From Chloromonas sp. AAM2 (lineage: Eukaryota > Chlorophyta > Chlorophyceae > Chlamydomonadales > Chlamydomonadaceae): DNA of 64,000 nt. The notes beneath the pieces were generated by a model. That model had not been told where the DNA came from and did not search any database. It was given only the letters and a program-made list of their open reading frames with translations. Of this stretch, positions 1-10,150 are shown piece after piece (within the stretch, counting starts at the first letter, position 1; each line of letters begins with the position of its first letter). The stretch lies in NCBI GenBank assembly GCA_004335635.1, contig QAXH01006237.1, forward strand, positions 1-64,000, in the 5' to 3' direction. The position numbers were made by a program, and so were the translations under genes.

Positions 1-63
1 TGTCTAGCTGCAGCACCGTGGGTTGAACCATGAAAAGCCATGTAATGATGAAAATGATGATGA
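1..63 (+). repeat. Dispersed repeat family A, partial copy at window edge
   Basis: The stretch containing accgtgggttgaaccatg followed by a run rich in atgatg recurs at 22714-22822, 28475-28520 and 28914-29030. The two long copies also share an upstream block (gctgctgctgagcgcctagc). This copy is cut by the window start and holds only the right part. No coding capacity is visible, so it is probably a non-autonomous mobile-element remnant. Confidence 0.6.
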
Positions 64-666
64 CAACTCAACTTGAAGATTCTCAGGGCCCCATGCTCCA
101 TACGATGCTCAGAAAGAGATGCTTGGAAGCTCATCGCAACTGCCAGAGTTCGGCCCTATCTACAAGGCCTCCATCATCCATGGCCTGGGTAGAAGCGAAC
201 ACATGTCATGTTGTTGCTGATGTCGTGTACAGTCACAGCATGACAAGATTGCTCGCAGGTTGCCAATTGAAGTGGTTATCAGGACTAATACTCACATGAA
301 AATGTGGAATGCAGGGTTTGCCAGGGCTCGCATATTCTTGATGTCTTTCAAAGGGTAGTCACCATAGTGCCCCCCATCCACAACCAGGATGTCACACTGT
401 TGTGCCATCTGCGTGTGAGTGAGAAACTGATTGTGTGAGCGAGGAATTTGAGTATGAGTCAGCGTACAAAAGCGTACAAGAGACGGTTCGACTGTTTTTG
501 GCAGAGGCAAGGGTGAGAGTGAGAGTCATGAGAGTGTGAGCCGGCAATCCAACTCCTCCAATCCCTTCAATGCCAGTTGCCTTGGAAGGCATGGCAACAT
601 CAGGCTGCGCATGTCTATAATCGTATATTCTTGCATGCAGGTTGATGTGTGCCACTGTTGATGAAC

Positions 667-667
<1 letters not shown>

Positions 668-698
<31 letters not shown>
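668..698. repeat. (CA)n microsatellite
   Basis: About 15 perfect CA units. Open frames read through it on the minus strand are artefacts of the repeat. Confidence 0.95.
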
Positions 699-699
<1 letters not shown>

Positions 700-2888
700 T
701 AAATCCGATGCATGCCACTCACAGCACACATGCTACAAAGCAGAGATCTATGCAAAGGTTGAACCTGACAAACAAGTGGGCTCAACAGCTATAAAGGAAG
801 TATGAACCCCATGCACCACCACCCAGAACACAACTGACCAGTTTTGCCACATGTGGTACTGTCTGAGTTGAGTCGCCAAAAGTGATGGAAATGCGCCCCG
901 GAAAGAAATGAGTACTGCAGCACCGCACAACACGCGCATGGTATTAATCCGTTTCACCAACCACACTTTCTACTGTATGCGGTGACATCAAGCACAGCAC
1001 ACAACCTATCCCAGTGCAGCCTCCAAGCAGCCTATGACAGCACAACATACAGAGCGTGTATCATCAACCATGCATCAGCGAACTGTATACCATGCCCATG
1101 CTATGGCAATATGCCCATGTTGGTGGTGGCCCCCCCCCAGTGCGCAACTGCTGCAACTGTCAGGGCACGTGACTCACGTACTGGATGCATGTGGGCTGAT
1201 GCGATGCACACAACCCCTGCAAAACTTGCTAAAAAAGATGAAGAACAATGGGATACAAGGCACTTGCGATCACTAGCATGCCTTGTGAGCACTTGCACTC
1301 ACAAGAAGCTTAGTGCTGTGTATGCGTACGGATGGGCACCTAGATCAAAGGAAAGCACGTGCAGGTCATCACGTGCTGCCATCCACCTGCAGTACACACG
1401 TGCACATCACACGTGAGAGTTTGTTGCAGGCCGGTTGTCTGTTTGCTCTCGTGTCCATGCACTCCTGAGCAGCTACGACGTGTTCTGGCAATTAATAACA
1501 ATATGACTGTTATTATCGTTGTCGTTGTCATTGTTATTATCATCATTATTATTGCCCTGGGATGGCGGCATGATGTGCCCTTTCACTGACACCTTGGTGG
1601 TGCTAATCTGATGAAGGACATTCTGAATTAGGGCCGCGGTCCAGCGTCAGTTGTTATGTGTCAGAGACAAGTGGCAGAGACACTTACATCTGAATGGTGA
1701 GACAAGTTGAGACATTTTCAGGCAATTTTAGACATTCCCAGGCCCTTTTGGCTCAAAGGGGGTTTGCAGACCCTGAGGGGTGGCCACCACTAATACTATC
1801 GCGATGTGTCATATTCTCTCCACATGAGGGTCACACAGGTTGGAGTACCTTTCTGCATGTGAGAAGTCGTGCTGCCCCTTTTGTGAACAACTCGGGCAAT
1901 GTTGGTGACGGCATGGCTTGTGAGTGCTTTGCAAGTCAACGACTTTCAGGGGGTCTGGTTGAGCGCCACACAGGCTTGGCGTTATGTGCTGTGTCGGTGC
2001 AACTGACAGCAAGTGGCAAACTCTATCAGTATCATTAGTTTGTCGCCCACAGGCCGTGACAGAGTGCATGGCCTAGCCCATGCACATGGCGTTCACTGCA
2101 CAGTGACAAGCCGTCCCAGTGTGAAAGCAGGCATACACTGCTGATCAATCCCCAATTCAGTACTGTTTGTAGTCATGTACCAGGGAAACGGGACGGGAAG
2201 TGGGGATGGTATCTGTCTGCAACAAGTTAGCAGGTTGCAACCGGTGACCACGGTCACCCACGGTTTACCCAATCACACTTTGCAACTACAACACCCATCA
2301 CGAACATGGCTCCTGGCGGTGTTCCCAGCAGCTGTCCCTATAATTAGAAACGGTTTCTACTCACGTCGTCATGCTGTGTCCGCCGTTGAAGCCAATTTCA
2401 CACACAGTGCGCACACAAGGGATGGCCCCCAGGTGCAGGTACATGTTCTGTTGAGCCCTGCAGGCACGCAAAGGACACAGCAGGCAGGCACGTCAGCCGA
2501 AATGAAGAGGAAAGCAGTGTAACACAGCTGTTCTGAAACAGGTCACGAATCATTAAAGGGCAAGATAAAAGGAAGAAGAACGAACAGATGATTGTGAAAA
2601 CTCGTCATTTCCTCCGTTGCTCTCGTTGAGCAGTTCCCGCTGGACTAAATGTAAACAAAAACGACAAACAACCAAAACCAGAAACAAATTACAGAATAAC
2701 CCAGAATAACAATGGGGCCGTGTCAAGGTTGCAGAAAAGTGCACCGGCAGGGATGCGGTGTGCTCGGCCTCAGCATGGCCTTCATAGCAAAGCCAGGCAT
2801 GTCGTTATCATGCATGTTTCATTCATGGCGTTGTTCCTTGTCCTGCTGTTGGGCCCCACCCTACGTGACTAGTGGCTTTGAAACGCTT

Positions 2889-3063
2889 GATTTGCTGGCA
2901 CGGGTCAAACCATTTGTAGACCTCTTATTCATGCATGATTTGCTGGCACGGGTCAAACCATTTGTCGACCTCTTATTTATGCATGATTTGCTGGCACGGG
3001 TCAAACCATTTGTCGACCTCTTGTTCATGCATGATTTGCTGGCACGGGTCAAACCATTTGCTG
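2889..3063. repeat. 48-base minisatellite, about 3.6 copies
   Basis: Units start at 2889, 2937, 2985 and 3033, each opening gatttgctggcacgggtcaa, and differ by only a few bases. Because 48 is a multiple of three, both strands stay open and encode repeating 16-residue peptides. No gene context supports translation. Confidence 0.9.
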
Positions 3064-3574
3064 GTGTATCACTCCGACTTTCCGTGCAACCAACCACCTC
3101 AGGGACGCTTGACATTTTTGCTTACAGCCACAAGTGTCTTTCTCTCAGTCTGCCATAGACTTGCCAGTTTGTTTGCTTCAGTCTCAGCTGCTGGCCATGC
3201 CTCAGTTCAGGGTGATGGTCAGGCCAGCTTGATAATGACTTCATGATTGTGATCAGGCCAAGTTAACGTTTTTTTCCGTGTGACGTGTGGTAAATTCAAA
3301 ACATTTCTTTCATATGCACTCGCACCTTGCATCGCCAGTATGACCCTCGTTGATGATAGTTCCATTCTGCATGCGATGCATGGGGATGAGTAGATCATGG
3401 GAGGTGCATGCAACATGCTGTGCAGTATTGTACAGTGCTGCAGTAAACATGCACAGTAAGAGTGTGCTGTACGAATAGCAGTGATTGTTACAAGCAGTAT
3501 GTACAACACAACTACTGAGCTTTTGACTAATCCACATCTGGCATTGGGCTGATTTGTTTTCTGGTCTGTTGGAG

Positions 3575-4267
3575 TTATGCCTGAGCCATCTCATGCTGTG
3601 TGGCAGCATAAGCAGCATGGGCACGAAGCACTAGAGCACTGGACAGACTGGCAGGGATGTGTGACCATACAACACCACGCACTTGCACCAAATGCATGGC
3701 ACCATTGCTGATGGTCAGTCTGCCTACCTGTGTATGCCAAGCATTCAGCCGTTGCTGCAGCTCTTGCTGTTTGGCCAGTGTCGCAGGCTCCTGCATGAAC
3801 TTGCCCGCTAGAATCTCATCTAATTGCTTCCGGCATGTAGCAACCTCCGTTGATGACCGGTACGACGCCCAGTCGGAAGCATTTGGCCGCAATCCAGTGT
3901 GAGGTTCGAGTCGCTGCACAGTAGGCTGAACTCCGTTTGAGGCCCCTCGATTCCAGACCGCGAACAGGAAGCTTAACGCGGCTAGCCCGACAACCAAAGC
4001 AAGGATCACCTCGATCGCTGCTTTGACAGAGCTTCCTTCTTTGGCTGATCTCACAACCATACTCATCTTAGCCTGGTGATCATAGCCTGCTGTCCAATCT
4101 TCCCAAGGTGCAACCCAAGCACGTGCACAACCTTCTACAACGTTGGCAGTGTGATTGAGCCGAGTTGCTATCTGTTGTGCTAGCTTGAGCAGGCTCGAGG
4201 TGTGCGAGACATACCAGAAACATGCATCGAGAGATAAATTAAGCGGGTGTGCTCTTGCGTAGTTCAT
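3575..4267 (-). CDS. Hypothetical single-pass membrane protein
   Basis: A 230-codon uninterrupted frame, the longest single-exon frame in this gene-poor part. It opens with ATG at 4267 and ends just inside 3575. Residues about 85-106 form one strongly hydrophobic helix (core VILALVVGLAALSFLFAVW), preceded by a charged stretch (VRSAKEGSSVKAA). A Gln/Leu-rich segment at about 150-175 (KQQELQQRL) could be helical. I recognise no family or catalytic motif. Length, the ordered hydrophobic segment and unbiased composition suggest real coding sequence. An exon of a larger spliced gene is possible. Confidence 0.4.
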   Translation of the reverse strand: MNYARAHPLNLSLDACFWYVSHTSSLLKLAQQIATRLNHTANVVEGCARAWVAPWEDWTAGYDHQAKMSMVVRSAKEGSSVKAAIEVILALVVGLAALSFLFAVWNRGASNGVQPTVQRLEPHTGLRPNASDWASYRSSTEVATCRKQLDEILAGKFMQEPATLAKQQELQQRLNAWHTQVGRLTISNGAMHLVQVRGVVWSHIPASLSSALVLRAHAAYAATQHEMAQA

Positions 4268-4548
4268 GGAGTCATACTACCAATAACCCTATGCAATAAC
4301 CCTTACATTTGATAGGTTACCAGGCCGTTCGCATTTACAGCCGTTCGGCAATTAAGCCTGTCACTGTATGGGGGGGAAAAAGAGTCGTGCTATTGTCCGC
4401 TCTTGTATATGTAGGTGCGACTCTGCCTTAAGACCCGTGCGGCTGCCGCACGGCTTCCCATGGGCGTTGCCGCCACTCATTTCACAAATGAGATCACAGC
4501 ATGCGCCCATATAAAGGGGCGCAGTGTGTTTCAATGCCAGTCCCAGGA

Positions 4549-4580
4549 ATTGTCCCAGAACTGGCAAACATCTTTTTTTT
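4549..4580 (-). repeat. Copy of the tttgccagttctgggaca dispersed motif
   Basis: Reads tgtcccagaactggcaaaca on the plus strand and is followed by a T-run. The shared block with 14479-14517 is about 36 bases and nearly identical, starting at ccaggaattg. See the elements at 14330-14517, 14764, 26931, 30086 and 38046. Confidence 0.8.
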
Positions 4581-4686
4581 TCCACTAGGTCTTTGCACCT
4601 GCAGGCTACCAGTTCAGTTCACTGATACAAACAAACGTCACATCTCAGGCACAAGGCATGCCTGACAAGAAATCCGAAGACTTCTC

Positions 4687-4808
4687 TGAGAGCTCCTCTT
4701 GCAATGTCTCCTGAGAGGTCCTCTTGCAATGTCTCCTGAGGGGTCCTCTTGCAATGTCTCCTGAGAGGTCCTCTTGCAATGTCTCCTGAGAGCTCCTCTT
4801 GCAATGTC
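4687..4808. repeat. 25-base minisatellite, nearly 5 copies
   Basis: Tandem units built on tcctcttgcaatgtctcctg, varying only at the two bases before tcctc. The unit length is not a multiple of three, so the open frames across it on the minus strand in three phases are repeat artefacts. Confidence 0.9.
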
Positions 4809-5130
4809 GGTTGCAAGTGTCACCCAGTGCACGAGAGCAGTGCACCTGTGGTGACATGAAACTTGTTCACCTAATCAAAGTCAGCCGCTCTTTGTCTATT
4901 TGATGACCACAAACGAACCAGGCCAGGTCCCTGAAGTGTATGCTGCTAAGTGGCTTAGTCAGGGTCAGATGTAATGCGCAAGTGCTATGGAGAGGACTTT
5001 GAGTCTTCAACCAAGCATGCGGTGTACATGAGAAAAGCACCAGCAAGCTGCACAAAGCCAGTAACGGTTGACCATTCAAAATTCGGTCGTAATCCACAAC
5101 TCTGGCTTTGGGCCTAAAGCAAGTGATCTA

Positions 5131-7037
5131 CTACATATATGCGAGCAGCGTTGCCAGAAGAGGTCCCGCCAGGCAAGAAAGCACAGAGCCCATACGCAGC
5201 AGGCCGGCCCCAGCGGACTGCACTGCCGGTGATGCTGATGACACCTGAGGCAGTGCATCAACTGCTGCTGGAGCAACAGCAGGAGCAGCCTGAGGGCTGC
5301 CAGCGGCTGCACGGGCTGCTCCACCGCCTGTTGGGGTGGCAGGGGCCGTGCTGCTGTTCGGCTGGGTTGACAGTGTCTGTATCTTTTGAACGCAGCGCTC
5401 CGGGATTGCCTTGATGTCGCACTGCGCCAACTGCATCAGGGCAGTTTGGCCGAGCCCGGACGTGAGCATGAGCTGCAATGCAAGGGGCGACCTGCAAGGG
5501 GCAGGGCAGGGCAGATACAAGAGGTTGTCGTCGTCATCTCATGCGGCTACAATGGCGCCTACAATGAGTGTCTGGCACCTACAATGAGATACTATGGCGC
5601 CTACAATGAGATAGCAGGTGGGCCTACACTGCTGCAGCTGAAACAATACCACTGTAGAAAGGACTGCCCATATAAGCTGACTGCATGTGGCCTCACTGCT
5701 GAGAAGTTTATAAAGCGTACATGGGATGCAGGCGAAAGGTCTGCCTTCACCCATGCCACTCCACAGTTGCAGCACTCACTGGCATGCGGCGAAGAAGTCT
5801 TGTATGCTTAAGATGTCGCCAGAGCGGATGAGCGAGTTCACGTCAACACCTGCCTGCATTGCACACCATCAGAATGTTCTTAAATGCTAACAGGGGGTGC
5901 TGAGGGTGCTAATGTCCGGCTAGGGAAATCCTAGCCACAGGATTAGCAGACTTGCTAGCAGGGTATGCCAATGCACACGGTCACAGCTGTTACTGACTGC
6001 AATCATCAACTTTTATGTTGGTCGTGGTGGCCTGTGGGTATCAGCACAAATTTGGCTCTGTATGCTGTAAATGGGCAATGTGGCTAGGGATTTGTGCTAA
6101 CCGTGCTAATGTCCGGCTAGAACGTGGCTAGCTGATGCTAATGGTACCGTCCATTAGTAGCACCCAATGGTGCTACCAGTACCGGCTAATCCTAGCACAC
6201 CACACTATTCTGATGACATCATAATACACTCAGATACCAAGACAGCAAGCCTACGTGGGCGCTGGATAGCGATGGACTGTTCAACGTTTGATCGAAAAGC
6301 ATTGCATAACAGACGCCCCTCTGCAGCTTTCACATCCCTTGACAGACGCTTGTACCGGTGGTGCAGGCGGTGCTTGTCTGGCAGCCCTGTTCCTACCTGA
6401 GTTACCTGAGTGGTGTTGCGCTGCTAGCCTAGTTCAGACTGAGTCACATGAAGCCTGCGCTGTCAGGGCATGAATTGGAGGCACCAGATGCTGGTGTCTC
6501 ATTATGTTAGGTGAGTATCACAGCTAAGCACTGTTCGTCTCACAATGGATAGTATGTGCTTAGCTTAGTGGTTGTTTCTTTCGCGCACATCACCTTGGTG
6601 AGCTCCGTGTACATGGTACTCGTCAGGCCACAGAGGCACTCATCGCAATCAACCTGCGTTGCAACGATTGACAGGAGCCTGGACAAGTCACGCTATCGCG
6701 CCCGCTGGCAGTACCGCCTATTGCGACGCCTGCGGCAGTCTGCCGAAGAACTCACGCGTCCGGTCACTTCCCGTAGATCTGCGGTTGTAAACCAAGCGAG
6801 TCGGTGACTTCAGCTCGCTGTTGTCAGGGAAATCAACAGTGTAGCAAAAATCAACAGCACTAGACAAGTTACAAGATGGATCAAGTAGCGTGTAGGCGCA
6901 CCACAGAGCGGTCCAACAGCTTTGAAATTTGTCGCTTGCAGCTGGGAGTCTGGAATGATGCAAGTTTTGCCCTGGGCGAAGGCGCTTGCAGCGAGACTGA
7001 CAAAGAGCAACGCGGCCAGCAACATTGTGGCGTGCAT
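5131..7037 (-). CDS. Small secreted protein, probable GPI anchor
   Basis: Three exons join in phase: 7037-6902, 5849-5780 and 5491-5131 (567 bases, 188 residues). Residues 1-21 are a clear signal peptide (MHATMLLAALLFVSLAASAFA) with likely cleavage before QGKTC. The middle has five spaced cysteines (KTCIIP, PLCGVD, AACQSP, AQCDIK, ERCVQK). A Pro/Ala/Ser/Thr-rich linker follows (about 117-165), and the protein ends in a hydrophobic tail (GSVLSCLAGPLLATLLAYM). Signal peptide, short cysteine domain, PAST linker and hydrophobic C-terminus fit a GPI-anchored surface protein. The cysteine spacing vaguely recalls lipid-transfer or elicitin-like folds, but I cannot assign a family. Donors are tgtg/gtgcgc and gcca/gtgagt. 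The last exon uses the cag at 5494-5492, not the nearer cag downstream. Intron 1 holds the element at 5905-6200. Confidence 0.65.
5550..5612. repeat. Short tandem repeat in intron 2 of the secreted-protein gene
   Basis: Three imperfect copies of ggcgcctacaatgag spaced 20-30 bases apart. Confidence 0.7.
5905..6200. repeat. Possible small non-autonomous element with repeated ends
   Basis: gtgctaatgtccggctag occurs near 5907 and again near 6099. A related sequence, taccggctaatcctagcac, lies near 6179-6197. Between and beside them are several partial palindromes around ctag and ccattagtag. It sits in intron 1 of the secreted-protein gene. No coding capacity is seen. A similar string (gtatccggctaggctgg) occurs near 13112. 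Confidence 0.45.
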
Positions 7038-10000
7038 GACGTGGCGCTTGCAGCGTGAAGGGCCGTTTGGGTGCACGCGGTGGGGTGATGGGCCAAACAG
7101 CAGGTCTTGGGCGATCCGATGCGTTCGTAGCTATTGAGGTCCGTACAGTGACATGCCCTTCTCCGGTCGTTTGGCCCTTCCTTTGGCGCCCCAACGCCCA
7201 CCCCACCATCGATCGCGCAAGAAGCTCAATGGCTGGAGCTGTTTGCATACAATGCATCGTATTCATGATGCAGAGACAATCGTTCCGTAAATGACATACG
7301 CAACGCAAGCGTACCTGGGCCCGCCTACTTTTCCAAGCGACTTCTCGAGCCTTGGCAGCAAGACGCTGTGCGTGCAACCGTCGGCTTCAGCGCTTGATAA
7401 TTGCCCTCAATGGACTGTGTGATGGCCAAAGGCGCATACCGAGCAGGCAGAAGAACTGCTTATTCGCTAGCCCCACGCCAGCTAACCCCTCATTCGCCCG
7501 CTGGTCCAAGCGGTGCGTGCTGGCTGTATAGACGTCAATGAAGTCTCGCATACTATACATGCCGCTATACACGTTGCAACCAGCGATTCTTAGCAGCATG
7601 ACACGAGCATGACATGCGACAGAAAACACCGGTGGAGCGGTGGAGGTTGTACATGTTCAAGTCATGGCTAACAACTCAACCACCACCCGGCTGCAGTCAC
7701 TGAGTGCTTCAGTGCTCAGCTCTGCACACACATGTGTCTGCCGCACACTGACCTTGGACATGCGAGCTGTGCAATCCATCCTGCTGCGGCGCGGCATCCA
7801 TCCCAAACTGGGGCGGACGGAGGTTGGCACGTCCATACCGAAGTGAAGACGATTGTGGCGTGACATGATGATCGGGGCAGTGGGGATCAGGTTGCCTGCA
7901 GTGCTGCTGTAGGGGTGTGCCACAGCGGCCTTACACACTGCAGGGTGCACAGCCAGCCACACTGCCTATGGTGGCTGTCCGAGTTCTTTGGATTGAGCCA
8001 CTGTAGTACGTCTCTCACTCCAGAGAGATGTATATAACCAGTTAAGGCTAGAAGAAGAAACCTTCGCAGACCTTCCCCACACTGGTTAGCAGCATGACAT
8101 CTTGTTCCGCAAAAAGAGAGTGGTGGTGGCCTTGTTGCGTCCACGGCTTTCCTGTGTGCCATAGAGAAAGTGCGGCTGGCTCTGCAGTGTGTGCCAACGG
8201 TTTGGACTTGTCGGGCCAGCAGTGCAGCACACAGCTGACAGGTCAATATTACGAAGATCTGCAGTGTATCCATGCCACCTAGCATCGCCACAGGATGATG
8301 CACTACGCAGGCCGATGTTCTGAGGCAATCACATGGTCAGTGTAAGGTGGGCTTAATACCACTCTTGACGAGGGCAGTTGTGTGTTTGTACTACAAACGC
8401 GTTTGCAATAACGTTGTAGTGTAGCCTAACGCGCAAACATGAGCCTCAAGACTGCGGACGCACGGTCAGGCTGAGTGCAACACTTAAAGCAAACGCCAAC
8501 TGCTGTCTTGCCAAGTTTTCTTCATCTCCGCACCGCGCCCAAATCACGGTTCACCCTGCATCAAAAAGCACCAAGTACGAAGTACATGTATTACCGAACG
8601 CTTTCTAAGAAAAGCTGTATTACCGCACGCTTTCAAAGTAAAAATTCATATATTTCATGCATATATTGGGCAGCGCTTTTCCATCATGAGAGGTTGTACT
8701 GCATCATTTCAAACTATGCGCCGTAAGCCAAGCCAAAAGCAAGTATCATCACGTCTGCTCCGACGTCGTCAAGAGAAGGTGCATCGGCTTGCATTGTCTG
8801 AGGTGTGGACAGAAAGGCTGACCTCGTGGAGGCATGCACGGACTTCACCTGTAATTCATCCACTAGGTTGCTGCCACCAAGCTTTGCAACGAAGTAGCTT
8901 TGCTGATCAGGAATCAAGCCATCGTTCAATGGTGCTGTCCAGCGGCAAGGAGCATGAAGGCTCAGGGCCAATGTAGATTCTGGCGTGACACTACTGACCG
9001 TGGTCTGTGCTTGCATGGAACTGCATGGCTATTTTGACAAGGCGACGTGTGCATTGTGGGGTGGCAGCTATCATGGCACAGGCCAGGAAGAACGGCAGTC
9101 ACCGCACTGTGCCATTAGTCACCATCAGTGCCGGGGTAGTGCGGCTACACCCTCCCATGCCAAGGTGGACACGATGACAATCGTAAAACGATGTGAAATA
9201 AATACACCTTTGCATCTGTACTTGTATGCACGTGTGCTCATGGCCAATGAGTGCATGGCTAAAGTGTGTGTGGCCAATGAGCGAATGGATGGCCATTGCA
9301 CGCATGGCTGCGGTTTTCTTTTTTTTGTATGCGCCCATAAGCAGGAAGACAATCAATCGGGGATTCAGCACATGGGCCATTGTTTGACGCTACGAATTGA
9401 TGAGAGCGTTGACCATGAAGACCTAGTAGCCATGGCCCTGATCTCAAAAGCCCTGTGTGTGCACATGCTCAGGTAGTAGCACTGGCTAATTGCCATACTA
9501 TGGCCGCAAACATGCAGTGGGAAGTCCTGTGGAAGATGCATGCATGACAACGCTCCTTCAGAGCATCTTGGCTGGCACAGAAGACGGTGACTTCCTGGTG
9601 TTCAAGGCCTGCCAGTTCCCAGGCAGCAAGGTCGAGCGCACAATGCTGTACGTGCACAAGAAGATGTACAACCTGATGGTTATGCTTGATGCAGAGAACA
9701 TGTGCTGTGAGTGGCACACCAGGTTTTCTGCTCAGCCAAGGAGCAGTGGAGGCCTATTGATGGGGAGGCACCAAAGACATGGATGCATCAATAGACTCAT
9801 AGCAATAGATCTAGGGCTTTCGGCTCCTTCAGCTCCGCAAAAACCGTGTGGCGTAATGTGCGTTTTCTGTGCGCACATGGCTTGTACTGCACCGGCAGAG
9901 ACCAAGGCACCAGGCATACCGCCACTGACGTTGTCGAACCTGTCTCCTGGCACCTGTAGGAACGGGGGTGCTTAACACATTACCCAGGTTTGAGAGAGTT

Positions 10001-10150
10001 TTCCGAGTTTGGCAGCGTGATTGATAACATGGAGAGTGTGTCGCAATAATTCACACTAGCTCACATTACGCAGCTCCACAGCAATTGTCAGCAGGCAGCT
10101 TTGAAACCCTTCTTTTCATAAAACCCAGTTCTGACGGGACCCAGCTCGCA
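7038..10150. other. Intergenic, repeats and one doubtful ORF
   Basis: Contains the repeat at 7781-8089 and a short duplicated stretch at 8588-8640 (tgtattaccgaacgctttc and a near copy). The plus-strand frame 9541-9720 (reads TTLLQSILAGTEDGDFLVF and on) has unbiased composition and might be a stray exon, but I cannot connect it to a gene. Otherwise nothing is recognisable. Confidence 0.45.
7781..8089 (+). repeat. Dispersed 0.3 kb repeat, copy 1 (inverted relative to copy 2)
   Basis: Aligns by eye over its whole length with the reverse complement of 37362-37669. Shared blocks include gcggcatccatcccaaactg, ccttacacactgcagggtgc and agagatgtatataaccagtt. In this copy the frame that is open in the other copy (PSQTGADGGWHVH, then KTIV) hits stop codons, so this copy is the more decayed. 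Confidence 0.8.

Larger units (their letters stand above)
64..3574. other. Gene-poor region, no supported gene
   Basis: No ORF here shows a recognisable domain, and open frames are short and overlap on both strands. The region holds a CA dinucleotide run (668-698), a TNN-rich trinucleotide stretch (about 1497-1554) and a 48-base minisatellite (2889-3063). Nothing else stands out. Confidence 0.5.

Noticed and set aside
3901..3912. ggttcgagtc, B-box-like sequence
   Set aside because: No A box or stem partners nearby; lies inside a protein-like ORF on the other strand.
4687..4808. CRISPR-like regular repeats
   Set aside because: Contiguous tandem units without unique spacers, in a eukaryotic intergenic region: a minisatellite. 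The same holds for 2889-3063 and 57021-57104.
6718..7377. 219-codon minus-strand frame overlapping the secreted-protein exon
   Set aside because: Overlaps a better-supported exon with signal peptide in another frame; Arg/Cys-rich composition without domains.
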